Origin: Nitriliruptorales bacterium
GTDB taxonomy: Bacteria; Actinomycetota; Nitriliruptoria; Euzebyales; Egibacteraceae
Length of the DNA: 22,273 nucleotides
Assembly (NCBI GenBank): GCA_007133145.1
Contig: SLNF01000285.1
Coordinates: 1 to 22,273 of the forward strand
Direction of reading: 5' to 3'
The notes below the pieces were generated by a model, which searched no databases, was not told where the DNA came from, and saw nothing but the letters and a program-made list of their open reading frames with translations. This document shows, piece by piece, positions 13,663 to 20,815 of this stretch. Position 1 is the stretch's first letter; each line of letters starts with the position of its first letter. The position numbers and the translations under genes were made by a program.

Positions 13663-14919
13663 GTGACCATCGACCTGCACCGGCTCGCTCTGGCCACGAT
13701 CGACGCGGCAGCGGACGAACTCGATCTCGACGGCTGGGTGCGGGCCCTGCTCCACCAGCCCGAGCGCTCCATCGCCGTGCAGATCCCCTATGTCGGCGAC
13801 GACGGGGGGATCCGTGTCGCGCCCGGCTACCGCGTCGCCCACTCGACGGCGCGGGGCCCAGCCAAGGGGGGCACGCGCTTCCACCCCGACGTCACCGGCG
13901 AGGAGGTCGCCGGGCTCGCGACGCTCATGAGCGTGAAGACCGCCGTGGTCGACCTGCCGCTCGGCGGCGGCAAGGGCGGCGTGACCGTCGACCCCAAGCA
14001 GCTCAGCGAGACCGAGCTCGAGTCCCTCACGCGCAGCTACACCCGCGCGATCGCTGGGTCGATCGGGCCGCACCTCGACGTGCCCGCACCCGACGTCAAC
14101 ACCGGCCAGCGCCACATGGACTGGATGGCCGACGAGTACGCACGCGTCGTCGGCGCCCCGGCCCCGGCCGTGGTCACCGGCAAGTCGATCACCGCGGGCG
14201 GCTCGCTCGGCCGCGACACCGCGACCGCCGCAGGCTGCCGCACGGTCATCCTCGCGAGCGCCAGGCGCATGGGGCTGCCCGCCGACGCGCGCGTCGTCGT
14301 CCAGGGCTTCGGCAACGCCGGCGCGAACCTCGCCCGGATGCTCACCGCCGACGGGATGCGCGTCGTCGGGGTCTCCGACAGCCGCGGGGGCGTCTACGAC
14401 CCCGCCGGCCTCGACATCGACGCGGTCGCAGCGGCCAAGGCCGAGCATGGCTCGGTGACGGCCTACCCCGCCGAGACGGTGAGTCCAGAGGGCCTCCTCG
14501 GCCTCGACTGCGACATCCTCGTGCCGGCCGCGCTCGAAGGGGCGATCGACGCGGTCGCCGCGGAGACCGTCCGCGCCAGGCTCGTCGCCGAGGCCGCGAA
14601 CGGTCCCTGCACCGCCGAGGCCGACGTCGTGCTCTCCGACCGTGGGATCGCCGTCGTGCCCGACGTCCTCGCGAGCGCCGGCGGGGTCACCGTCTCCTGC
14701 TTCGAGTGGCAGCAGAACCTCCACGGCGAGCGCTGGAGCGCCGAGGAGGTCGCCCGCCGCCTCGAGCAGCGGATGTGCGCCGCCCTCGAGGACCTCTGGC
14801 AGACCGCCGAGGGGCGCGGTCTGCCGCTGCGAACCGCCGCGACGGTGCTCGGCGTCGACCGCATCGCCAAGGCCGTGGAAGAGCGGGCCCACGCCCGCAC
14901 GAGCGCGCTCGTCTCCTAG
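13663..14919 (+). CDS. gdhA: Glutamate dehydrogenase (Glu/Leu/Phe/Val dehydrogenase family)
   Basis: Encodes 418 residues from GTG 13663, with GGGGAGG six bases upstream; upstream in-frame ATGs have no ribosome site and add unrelated residues. It interconverts glutamate and 2-oxoglutarate plus ammonia. Conserved features are the Lys-rich substrate loop 'TARGPAKGGTRFHPDVT', the catalytic-lysine region VDLPLGGGKGGVTVDPK, the catalytic aspartate in VPAPDVNTGQRHMDWM, and a Rossmann nucleotide site VVQGFGNAGANLARML ending in VGVSDSRGG. The aspartate there suggests NAD preference (inference). The length matches hexameric enzymes of about 420 residues. A role on leucine or other amino acids cannot be excluded, but the context (eutBC releasing ammonia) supports glutamate. 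It is followed by a strong hairpin. Confidence 0.9.
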   Translation: MTIDLHRLALATIDAAADELDLDGWVRALLHQPERSIAVQIPYVGDDGGIRVAPGYRVAHSTARGPAKGGTRFHPDVTGEEVAGLATLMSVKTAVVDLPLGGGKGGVTVDPKQLSETELESLTRSYTRAIAGSIGPHLDVPAPDVNTGQRHMDWMADEYARVVGAPAPAVVTGKSITAGGSLGRDTATAAGCRTVILASARRMGLPADARVVVQGFGNAGANLARMLTADGMRVVGVSDSRGGVYDPAGLDIDAVAAAKAEHGSVTAYPAETVSPEGLLGLDCDILVPAALEGAIDAVAAETVRARLVAEAANGPCTAEADVVLSDRGIAVVPDVLASAGGVTVSCFEWQQNLHGERWSAEEVARRLEQRMCAALEDLWQTAEGRGLPLRTAATVLGVDRIAKAVEERAHARTSALVS

Positions 14920-14927
14920 TCGCTCGA

Positions 14928-14961
14928 GCCGGCACCCGCAGCCCAGGCGGCGGGTGCCGGC
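14928..14961 (+). terminator. Strong hairpin terminator after glutamate dehydrogenase
   Basis: GCCGGCACCCGC (14928-14939) and GCGGGTGCCGGC (14950-14961) form a perfect 12-base-pair stem with a ten-base loop, starting nine bases after the stop. There is no U-tract, but the stem is the most stable one I found. Confidence 0.8.
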
Positions 14962-15055
14962 CGACGCTCGCCTCGCCTCCGAGGCTGCGGGCGGCCGCAC
15001 CTCGTGGCTCCGGAGTACGGTGTGGCCGACGACGCGCAGGCCAGGGGGCACGCCC

Positions 15056-16243
15056 GTGGAGCACGAGACGAGCGGCACCGAGCTCATCGACGGGCTCATC
15101 GAAGGTGTCCACGTCGGCGACAACCTCGTCTTCCAGGGCGACGCCGCGGCGCCGCTCGATCTGCTCACCGAGCGCTTCGTCGCGGCGGCGCGCCCGCGTG
15201 CGCCGGTCGTCGTCGTCAACCTCGCCGAGGCCTGGCGGGGTGAGCCAGAGAAGGGCGTGACCGTCGTCGACTGGTCCCCGGCCCGTACCGGCAGGCCCTC
15301 GACGCTGCCTGACGGCATCGATCCCGACGCCACGCTCGAGGAGGCCCTCGCGGTCCTCGAGGCCGTCGACGAGCGTGTCGGCTCCGGCGCGGCGTTCGTC
15401 TTCGACCGGCTCACCGTCGTCGAGGAGGTCTGGGGCGCCGACGCCGCGCTCGAGCTCTTCCTCACCGCGTGCCCACGGCTCTACCGCCGGCGCAGCCTCG
15501 CGCTGTGGCCGGTCGAGGCTGCGGCCCACCGCCCGACGTTCCTGCGCCGTCTCGGCGAGATCACCCAGGTCGTCGTCGAGATCACCGGGGAGGGCGAGGG
15601 GCTGTCGCTCACCGTGCGCGAGGCCGCCGGCCGCGCCCCCGACGTCGTCGGCCGGACCGTGGACGCGGTCGTCCGCGACGGCGACCTCGTCGCCGTCGAC
15701 GGGCCGCGCAGCACCCGGGAGCGGCTCGGCACGGTCATCCGCGACCAGCGCCTGTCCCTCGGCCTCGCCCAGGCCGAGGTCGCCCGCCGGGTCGGCATCA
15801 CCCCCTCGGCGCTCTCCCAGGTCGAGCGTGGGGTGCGCGGCCCCTCCGGGGACACGCTCATGCGGCTCTGGGAGGTGCTCGGCGTGCCCTTCGGTCCGAG
15901 CGCGCAGCAGGAGGCCGGCTACACGATCGCCCGGCGCAGCGGTCGGGAGCGCAGGGCCCTACAGGACGGGCTCGTTGCCGAGTGCATCGCCGCCGATGCC
16001 GAGGCCGGGGAGGTCTGGCGCGTCGAGGTCGCGCCGGGGGCTTCAGGGGACCGGGCACCGTTCGCCCTCAAGCGCACCGAGGTCGCCACGGTCCTGCGGG
16101 GCGTCCTCGACGTCACGATCGACGGCCGCAGCGAGACGCTTCACGAGGGCGACGCCCTCGTCGCCTCCGACGCCGTCGTGAGCGGCTGGGCCAACCCCGG
16201 CAGCGAGCCCGCCGAGCTGCTCTGGACGTTCCCTGTCCGGTAG
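15056..16243 (+). CDS. Fusion regulator: degenerate KaiC/RecA-like domain + XRE HTH + cupin
   Basis: Encodes 395 residues from GTG 15056, with AGGGGG upstream and a TACGGT -10-like element at 15016. Residues about 7-205 follow the KaiC/RAD55 pattern: ELIDGLIEGVHVGDNLVFQG at the start, the Walker-B-like GAAFVFDRLT (111-120), and the late strands 'LALWPVEAAAHRPTFLRRLG' and VVVEITGEG. The P-loop, however, is GDAAAPLDLL (28-37), without the GxGK[TS] lysine, so ATP hydrolysis is unlikely. Residues about 223-278 are an XRE helix-turn-helix (LGLAQAEVARRVGITPSALS). Residues about 317-393 are a cupin (VATVLRGVLDVTIDGRSETL, HEGDALVASDAV) that probably binds a small ligand. XRE-cupin proteins are common; the KaiC-like head is unusual. 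It probably regulates nearby nitrogen genes (inference). Confidence 0.82.
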   Translation: MEHETSGTELIDGLIEGVHVGDNLVFQGDAAAPLDLLTERFVAAARPRAPVVVVNLAEAWRGEPEKGVTVVDWSPARTGRPSTLPDGIDPDATLEEALAVLEAVDERVGSGAAFVFDRLTVVEEVWGADAALELFLTACPRLYRRRSLALWPVEAAAHRPTFLRRLGEITQVVVEITGEGEGLSLTVREAAGRAPDVVGRTVDAVVRDGDLVAVDGPRSTRERLGTVIRDQRLSLGLAQAEVARRVGITPSALSQVERGVRGPSGDTLMRLWEVLGVPFGPSAQQEAGYTIARRSGRERRALQDGLVAECIAADAEAGEVWRVEVAPGASGDRAPFALKRTEVATVLRGVLDVTIDGRSETLHEGDALVASDAVVSGWANPGSEPAELLWTFPVR

Positions 16244-16264
16244 CGCGGGCCACGGACCGGGAGG

Positions 16265-16300
16265 GCGACACAACTTCATGGCAATTGGGTACCATAAACC
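16265..16300 (+). promoter_or_regulatory. AT-rich promoter region of the Gre-like gene
   Basis: This patch is far richer in A and T than its surroundings and contains TACCAT (16290-16295), a plausible -10, in the 87-base gap before the Gre-like gene. A convincing -35 was not found (GCGACA at 16265 is 19 bases away). It also contains ATGG and CCAT half-sites in inverted order. Confidence 0.4.
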
Positions 16301-16330
16301 TGCGCTTCATTGCCGACGTTGGGGGTCCCC

Positions 16331-16798
16331 ATGTCCACGGGCACGCGCACGACGACGCCGCCGGTCCTCACCGAGGACGGCCGGGCCTGGCTGCAGTCGC
16401 GCCTCGATCGCGCGACCGAGCGCCTCCTGCGGGTCGAGCGCGACCTCGCGGTCGAGCGCACCGAGGAGTTGCTCCAGGAGCGCTGGAAGCTCTCCGCGCA
16501 GGTCGACGAGCTGAGCCGCCTCCTCGCCGAGGCCGTCGCCCCGCGGGAGGTACGTGACGACCCGTCGATCGTCGAGGTCGGCGACGAGGTGGTCGTCGAG
16601 CTCCCCGACGCCTCGCGGGAGTCCCTCCTCATCGTCCACCCGCTCGAGGCGGGCATGGACGAGCACCGCACCTCGAGCGAGGCGCCGCTGGCCAAGGCCG
16701 TGCTCGGCCACCGTCCGGGCGATCGCGTCACCGTCGAGACGCCCGGTGGGGTCTACGCCTGCACGATCCTCGAGCGCCGCCGCATCGACGAGGCCTGA
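16331..16798 (+). CDS. Gre-family transcription factor lacking the canonical acidic tip
   Basis: Encodes 155 residues from ATG 16331, with TGGGGGT before it; an upstream in-frame TTG is less likely. The N-terminus (about 13-70) is a long coiled-coil-like helical hairpin. The C-terminal half (about 75-155) is a GreA/GreB FKBP-like domain, with EVGDEVVVELPD, APLAKAVLGHRPGDRVTVET and PGGVYACTILERRR. Real GreA has GDxxENAEY at the coiled-coil tip, supplying the acids that stimulate RNA cleavage. Here the tip region reads VERTEELLQERW and the motif is absent. It is more like regulatory Gre homologues such as mycobacterial Rv3788 or Thermus Gfh1. It probably binds the RNA polymerase secondary channel without rescuing arrested complexes (inference). 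The stop codon lies inside a terminator stem shared with the convergent gene. Confidence 0.82.
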   Translation: MSTGTRTTTPPVLTEDGRAWLQSRLDRATERLLRVERDLAVERTEELLQERWKLSAQVDELSRLLAEAVAPREVRDDPSIVEVGDEVVVELPDASRESLLIVHPLEAGMDEHRTSSEAPLAKAVLGHRPGDRVTVETPGGVYACTILERRRIDEA

Positions 16799-16817
16799 CC
16801 CCCTCGGTGGTCAGGCC
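16792..16817. terminator. Bidirectional terminator overlapping the Gre-like stop codon
   Basis: GGCCTGACC (16792-16800) and GGTCAGGCC (16809-16817) form a perfect nine-base-pair stem with an eight-base loop. The TGA stop is within the left arm, and the convergent gene ends three bases past the right arm, so one hairpin serves both genes. Confidence 0.7.
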
Positions 16818-16819
16818 GC

Positions 16820-17449
16820 TCAGTCCGACCACGTGCCCCGCAAGGTCCCGCGGCGCGCGCCCGGCGTGCGCAGCTGGGTGAGGATGCCGGCGGCGGCGAT
16901 GCCGACGTAGAGCACCGTCCAGGGCCACCCGAGATCGAGTGCACGGGTGGTCTGTGGGGACGTGAGGTCGCCCGCCGCGAGCATCCCCGCGAGCAGCAGT
17001 ACCCCCGCCACGGCCGCGCTCGCGCCGGCGAAGGCGCCGAGCACGACGAGGATGACCATCGGCAGGTCGCCGGCGATCGCGAGGATCGCGAGCAGCAGGC
17101 CGATGGCCAGGCCCGCGAGGACGACGAGCCACGACCAGCGCACCCCGAGGGCGGCCATCCCCGTCGTGCCGAGCGCGAAGCCGATCGAGCCCATGCCGAT
17201 GGCCACCGACAGCGCGTAGAACGCGTAGGCGGCGAAGCCGAACACGACGGCGACGAGCGCGCCGACGATCCAGGGCGTGGGGCTCCCGAGGTCGGCCTGG
17301 CCCGTGAGGGCGACGGTGAGCCCCGAGCCGACGAAGAAGCCGACGAGGGCGGCCCACACGGCGATGACCGCGCGCAGCGCGGCGTAGCCGCGAAAGGCCA
17401 GGAGCAGTCCGACGGCCAGGAGCAGCACCCCGAGGATCGCTTCGTTCAC
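16820..17449 (-). CDS. Multi-pass membrane protein, TMEM198/DUF4203-like
   Basis: Encodes 209 residues from ATG 17449. Seven or so hydrophobic segments fill the sequence with very short loops, beginning with 'EAILGVLLLAVGLLLAFRGY' and ending in a basic tail (TPGARRGTLRGTWSD). The repeated Gly-rich helices, and the pattern of GYAALRAVIAVWAALVGFFVG followed by regularly spaced helices, resemble the TMEM198/DUF4203 family. I am confident it is a membrane protein, but only moderately about the family. No functional residues are apparent. A TACAGG element upstream (about 17494 on the minus strand) could be a -10. It sits between a Gre-like gene and an iron-sulfur protein gene, with no obvious functional tie. 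Confidence 0.75.
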   Translation of the reverse strand: MNEAILGVLLLAVGLLLAFRGYAALRAVIAVWAALVGFFVGSGLTVALTGQADLGSPTPWIVGALVAVVFGFAAYAFYALSVAIGMGSIGFALGTTGMAALGVRWSWLVVLAGLAIGLLLAILAIAGDLPMVILVVLGAFAGASAAVAGVLLLAGMLAAGDLTSPQTTRALDLGWPWTVLYVGIAAAGILTQLRTPGARRGTLRGTWSD

Positions 17450-17579
17450 GGCCGTCTCTCCGCCTCGCCCCGGCGCCCGCGGCGCCCTGTACCGTCGCGG
17501 CAGTCTCGCAGACCGCCCTCCGGTCGGGCGAGGCGCACGGGCGCGGGGGTACCTCGTGCCGGGGGTGCCTCGTTCGGGC

Positions 17580-17951
17580 TCAGGGGTCGACGAGCGTCCG
17601 CTTGACGTCCTTGCCCTTCGGCTTCTTGCCGTCGCGCTGGCCGAGGTGGCGCTCCTTCAGGGCGGGCGGCAGCGAGGCGATCCCAGGCTCGGCGGCCGAG
17701 GCGTCGACGAGCGCGACCGCGGTCCCGGCGTCGTCGACGCGGCGGAACCAGCGTCGCCGCTTGGCCGCGTCGCCGGCCGCGGCGACCGGGCCCTTCTTGC
17801 AGAGGTCGAGGCAGGAGGTCGTGCGCAGCCGCACGCCCCGTTCGGCGCAGGCAGCCTCCAGCGTCTCGAGGACCTCCTCGGTGCCGGGGTGCTTCTTGCG
17901 GTTGCGGCAGTCCGAGCCCCGGCAGAGCCACACCGTCGGGACGGCCATCAT
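17580..17951 (-). CDS. Thioredoxin-like [2Fe-2S] ferredoxin
   Basis: Encodes 123 residues from ATG 17951 (or the adjacent ATG 17948), right after a GGAGGAG site; a longer start 51 bases upstream lacks one. Residues about 5-80 have the thioredoxin-like [2Fe-2S] pattern: VWLCRGSDCRN (C10, C15), a helix (TEEVLETLEAACAERGV), then TTSCLDLCKKGP (C47, C51). The four cysteines are the expected cluster ligands, as in NuoE-like small ferredoxins and bacterial 'shethna' or cobalamin-linked (2Fe-2S) proteins. The C-terminus is Lys/Arg-rich (DGKKPKGKDVKRTLVDP) and probably flexible. It is cytosolic; the redox partner is unknown. Confidence 0.78.
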   Translation of the reverse strand: MMAVPTVWLCRGSDCRNRKKHPGTEEVLETLEAACAERGVRLRTTSCLDLCKKGPVAAAGDAAKRRRWFRRVDDAGTAVALVDASAAEPGIASLPPALKERHLGQRDGKKPKGKDVKRTLVDP

Positions 17952-18006
17952 GCTCCTCCAGCGTCGCGCCAACGTCCCCTCCGGCCGTGACGGCGCGCGC
18001 ACGGTA

Positions 18007-18060
18007 GCCGACGACCCGCGTCGGCGCAGCGCCGCCGCGTCGCGGCCTCGCCGGAGGCCG
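18007..18060 (-). terminator. Tandem hairpins after the metal ABC operon
   Basis: Two perfect seven-base-pair stems lie downstream of the permease stop (minus strand). CGGCCTC-GCCG-GAGGCCG (18043-18060) has a tetraloop and starts 25 bases past the stop. GCCGACG-ACCCG-CGTCGGC is at 18007-18025. Together they are a credible operon terminator. The second also lies upstream of the iron-sulfur gene. Confidence 0.6.
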
Positions 18061-18084
18061 GCGCTCGGCCACCGGACACCGTGC

Positions 18085-19005
18085 TCAGCGGCTCGGGGTG
18101 AGCTCCTCGACGCGCGCGCGGTCGGCGGCGTCGAGCGCCTCGACGCGGCGACGGCGACGCCAGGAGGCGAGCAGCCCGCGCTGCGGCGCGCCGACGAGGC
18201 AGGCGGCGAAGGCCACGCTCGCGGCGAGGACGATCGCCGGCCCCGACGGGGCGTTGAGGTGGTAGGAGGCGAGCATCCCGAGGGCCGCCGAGCCGACGCC
18301 GATGACGACGGCGATCGCGATCATCCGCGACATGCGGTTCGTGCAGAGGTAGGCCGCCGCGCCCGGCAGGATGAGCATCGCCACGGCGAGGATGAGCCCG
18401 ACGGTCTGGAGGGAGGCGACGATCGCGAGCGAGAGCAACGCGGTGAAGAGGTAGTGCAGCCGGCGGGTCGGCAGCCCCATGACCGCGGCGGTCTCCGGCG
18501 AGAAGCTCCACGCGCGAAGGATCGGAAAGGCCGCCGCGACGCCGACGATGACGACGATCGAGGTGATCGCCGCGAGCCGCAGGTCGCCGTCGCTCGCGGC
18601 GAGGACGTTGCCGAGCAGCACGTGCTGGAGGTGGATGCCGGTCGGGCGCAGGACGCTGATGAGCAGCAGCCCGAGGGCGAAGGCGAAGGAGAACATCACC
18701 CCGATCGCGGTGTCGAGGTGCAGCCGTGTGCCGCGCTCGATCGCGCTGATGCCGATCGCGACGAGGACCCCGACGACGACCGCGCCCCAGAACACCCCGA
18801 CGTGCCCGGCGATGATCCACCCGAGCGCGACGCCCGGCAGCACCCCGTGGGCGACGGCGTCACCGAGCATCGCCGCGCGACGCACGACGAGGAAGCACGA
18901 CAGCGTCGCCGAGGAGGCCCCGACGAGCAGCGAGACGACGAGCGCGTAGCGCAGGAACTCGAAGCTCGCGAGCGGCGTGATGAACCAGTCGACGAGCGCG
19001 GTCAC
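18085..19005 (-). CDS. Zinc/manganese ABC transporter permease (ABC-3 family)
   Basis: Encodes 306 residues; its ATG overlaps the ATPase stop by four bases. It is the membrane subunit of a high-affinity divalent-metal importer. About eight hydrophobic segments are present, with the family landmarks SSATLSCFLVVRRAAMLGDA, VAHGVLPGVALGW, 'LQHVLLGNVLAASDGDL' and 'MLILPGAAAYLCTNRMSRM', the last at the coupling region. The length is typical of MntB/PsaC/TroC/ZnuB proteins (270-300) plus a basic tail of about 25 residues (SWRRRRRVEALDAADRA). The metal (Zn, Mn or Fe) cannot be decided from the permease. It is the last of three overlapping genes. Confidence 0.93.
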   Translation of the reverse strand: MTALVDWFITPLASFEFLRYALVVSLLVGASSATLSCFLVVRRAAMLGDAVAHGVLPGVALGWIIAGHVGVFWGAVVVGVLVAIGISAIERGTRLHLDTAIGVMFSFAFALGLLLISVLRPTGIHLQHVLLGNVLAASDGDLRLAAITSIVVIVGVAAAFPILRAWSFSPETAAVMGLPTRRLHYLFTALLSLAIVASLQTVGLILAVAMLILPGAAAYLCTNRMSRMIAIAVVIGVGSAALGMLASYHLNAPSGPAIVLAASVAFAACLVGAPQRGLLASWRRRRRVEALDAADRARVEELTPSR

Positions 19006-19799
19006 GACGACACCGCCCAGCGCAGCGCCGCCCGCTCGCCGGCACGGGCGGGGCGCACCGCCCGCTCGGGCCCGCGCAGGGCGATCGGCAGCTCGTAGGC
19101 GGCCTCGAGGTTCGCGGCGGTGAGGACCTCGGCGGGGCGGCCGTCGGCGACGATCCGCCGCGAGAGCAGCACGAGGCGGTCGGCGTGCTCGGCGAGCGCG
19201 CCGAGGTCGTGGTGGACGACGACGACGAGGGCGCCGGAGGCGGCGAGCCGGCCGAGGCGACCCCAGAGGTCGTCCTCGGCGCGGGCGTCGACCGCGGCGA
19301 AGGGCTCGTCGAGGAGCAGGACGCGGGCGCGCTGGGCGAGCGCGCGGGCGAGGAAGGCACGCTGGCGCTGCCCGCCGGAGAGCTCCCCGAGGCCGCGTTC
19401 GGCGAGGTCGGTGAGGTCGAGCTCGGTGAGCGCGGCCTCGACGGCGTCGCGGTCGTCACGGCGCAGCCAGCGCAGCCCCCGGCGTCGCGGCAGCCGCCCG
19501 GTGGCCACGACCTCGCGCACGGTGATGGGGAACTCCGGGTCCACCGCGGCCTGCTGCGGGACGTAGGAGAGCTCCTCGTGGACCCTCGACAGCGGCTGGC
19601 CGGCGATGCGCACCGTCCCGGCGAAGGCCGGGGTGAGCCCGACGATGGCCCGCAGCAGCGTCGACTTGCCCGAGCCGTTCGGGCCGCAGATGCCGAGGAG
19701 CTGCCCGCCGTCGGCGGACAGCGAGACGTCGTCGACGACCGGGGCGCGCTCGTAGCGCACCCCGAGGCCGTCGACGCGCAGCAGGGCCTCCTGGGTCAT
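19002..19799 (-). CDS. Zinc/manganese ABC transporter ATP-binding protein
   Basis: Encodes 265 residues; four-base overlaps on both sides indicate a tightly coupled operon. It hydrolyses ATP for the metal importer at the inner face of the membrane. The Walker A is CGPNGSGKSTLLRA, the Q-loop is in YVPQQAAVDPEFP, the ABC signature is LGELSGGQRQRAFLARALAQ, the Walker B is RVLLLDEPFAAVD, and the switch histidine is in VVVVHHDLGAL. The nucleotide site is complete. The last 30 residues (after LPIALRG) are an Arg/Ala-rich tail beyond the usual domain. Metal-type ATPases such as MntA, TroB and ZnuC share the short loop after Walker A (VGLTPAFAGTVRIAG). Confidence 0.95.
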   Translation of the reverse strand: MTQEALLRVDGLGVRYERAPVVDDVSLSADGGQLLGICGPNGSGKSTLLRAIVGLTPAFAGTVRIAGQPLSRVHEELSYVPQQAAVDPEFPITVREVVATGRLPRRRGLRWLRRDDRDAVEAALTELDLTDLAERGLGELSGGQRQRAFLARALAQRARVLLLDEPFAAVDARAEDDLWGRLGRLAASGALVVVVHHDLGALAEHADRLVLLSRRIVADGRPAEVLTAANLEAAYELPIALRGPERAVRPARAGERAALRWAVSS

Positions 19800-20773
19800 G
19801 CGCCTGCGCCCTCCCAGGCCGGCGGCTGCCCGCCGAGCCCCTCGACGATCGCGCTGATGTTCGCGACCATCATGCCGACGTAGGTGTCGGTGCCCGCCTC
19901 CTCGCCGACGGAGTCGCCGAGCAGCTCCTCGCCGAGCGCGACGCCGGCCTCGTCGGCGACGCGCTCCATGAGCTCCGGGCTCGTGAGCGTCTCGACGAAG
20001 ACCGCGACCACCTCCTCCTCGCGGATCGTCTCGACGAGCTCGGTGACCTCGGCGGGGGTCGGCTCGCTCTCGGTCGAGACGCCGTAGAGGGAGCCGGGCA
20101 CCTCGACGCCGTAGCGCTCGCCGAAGTAGGCGAAGGCGTCGTGGGTGGTCACGAGCTTGCGCTGCTCGGCGGGGATCGTCGCAACGGCCTCGGCGGCCCA
20201 GGCGTCGAGCGCGTCGAGCTCGGCGGTGTAGGCCTCGGCCCGCGCGGCGAGCGCGTCGGCCTCCTCCTCCGGCAGGGCCTCGGCGAGGGCGTCGACGAGG
20301 GTCGGCACGTAGTGGTCGCGCACGACGACGGGGTCGTTCCAGAAGTGCGGGTCGGGCTCGCCGACGTCCTCGCCCTCCTCGAAGATCCGCGGGTCGAGGC
20401 CCTCGGCGAGCGCGACGTGCTCGGCGTCGGCGCGCGCGAGCATGTCGGCGAGCCAGCGCTCCTCGAGGCCCGCGCCGTTGCTCACGAGGAAGTCGGCGCC
20501 CTCGACGGTCTCGGCGTCGGCCGGCCGCGGCTCGAAGGTGTGCGGGTCGGCGCCGACCGGGACGACGACCTCGACGTCGACGGCGTCGCCGCCGACCTGC
20601 TCGGCGAGGTCGCCGACGATCGTCATCGTGGCGACGACCGCGAGCGGGCCCTCCGCGCTACCTGAGCCGGTCTCCTCGCCGGTGGCCTCCTCGCACCCGG
20701 CGGCGAGCGCGCCGAGCAGGAGCAGGGAGGTCAGCGCCGCGGCGGTGCGCAGCGGGGTGCGGTGGCGGGTCAT
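19796..20773 (-). CDS. Metal-binding lipoprotein of the ABC importer (TroA/AztC-like)
   Basis: Encodes 325 residues from ATG 20773, with GGAGG eight bases upstream. The signal peptide ends at lipobox LGALAAGC (lipidated C27), so it is tethered outside the membrane. It is a cluster-9 (metal) solute-binding protein: DPHTFEP (H78), DPHFWND (H143), HDAFAYFGERYG (H211), STESEPTPAEV and LLGDSVG (D287). The three-His-plus-Asp set matches TroA and AztC. The PsaA-type glutamate is not found at the following strand, where 'GVSTESE' has Gly. That points to zinc or dual Zn/Mn rather than strict Mn (inference). A stretch of acidic residues (EEGEDVGEPDPHFW) precedes the second histidine, where some zinc binders have a His-rich loop. 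A DtxR/MntR-like operator lies 24 bases upstream. Confidence 0.93.
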   Translation of the reverse strand: MTRHRTPLRTAAALTSLLLLGALAAGCEEATGEETGSGSAEGPLAVVATMTIVGDLAEQVGGDAVDVEVVVPVGADPHTFEPRPADAETVEGADFLVSNGAGLEERWLADMLARADAEHVALAEGLDPRIFEEGEDVGEPDPHFWNDPVVVRDHYVPTLVDALAEALPEEEADALAARAEAYTAELDALDAWAAEAVATIPAEQRKLVTTHDAFAYFGERYGVEVPGSLYGVSTESEPTPAEVTELVETIREEEVVAVFVETLTSPELMERVADEAGVALGEELLGDSVGEEAGTDTYVGMMVANISAIVEGLGGQPPAWEGAGA

Positions 20774-20796
20774 CCGTGAGCCTCCGAGTCGCCTTG

Positions 20797-20815
20797 GTAG
20801 GTAAGGTGACCCTTA
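20797..20815. promoter_or_regulatory. DtxR/MntR/IdeR-like operator of the metal ABC operon
   Basis: The 19-base site GTAGGTAAGGTGACCCTTA matches 13 of 19 positions of the actinobacterial DtxR/IdeR consensus TTAGGTTAGGCTAACCTAA. Inside it, TAAGG and CCTTA form a perfect dyad around a four-base centre on the minus-strand reading. It lies in the 39-base gap between the AraC-type gene and the lipoprotein gene and touches the AraC stop codon. Binding of a metal-loaded repressor here would shut off the importer. Whether the regulator is Mn-, Fe- or Zn-responsive is not shown. Confidence 0.6.

Noticed and set aside
13231..15465. A long minus-strand open frame across glutamate dehydrogenase
   Set aside because: It covers a region whose plus-strand product is an unmistakable glutamate dehydrogenase; the antisense product has no recognisable domain.
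16244..16264. Hairpin terminator after the KaiC-like/XRE/cupin gene
   Set aside because: The arms around CCCTGTCCGG and CCGGGAGGG pair imperfectly and overlap the end of the coding region, so I do not list it.
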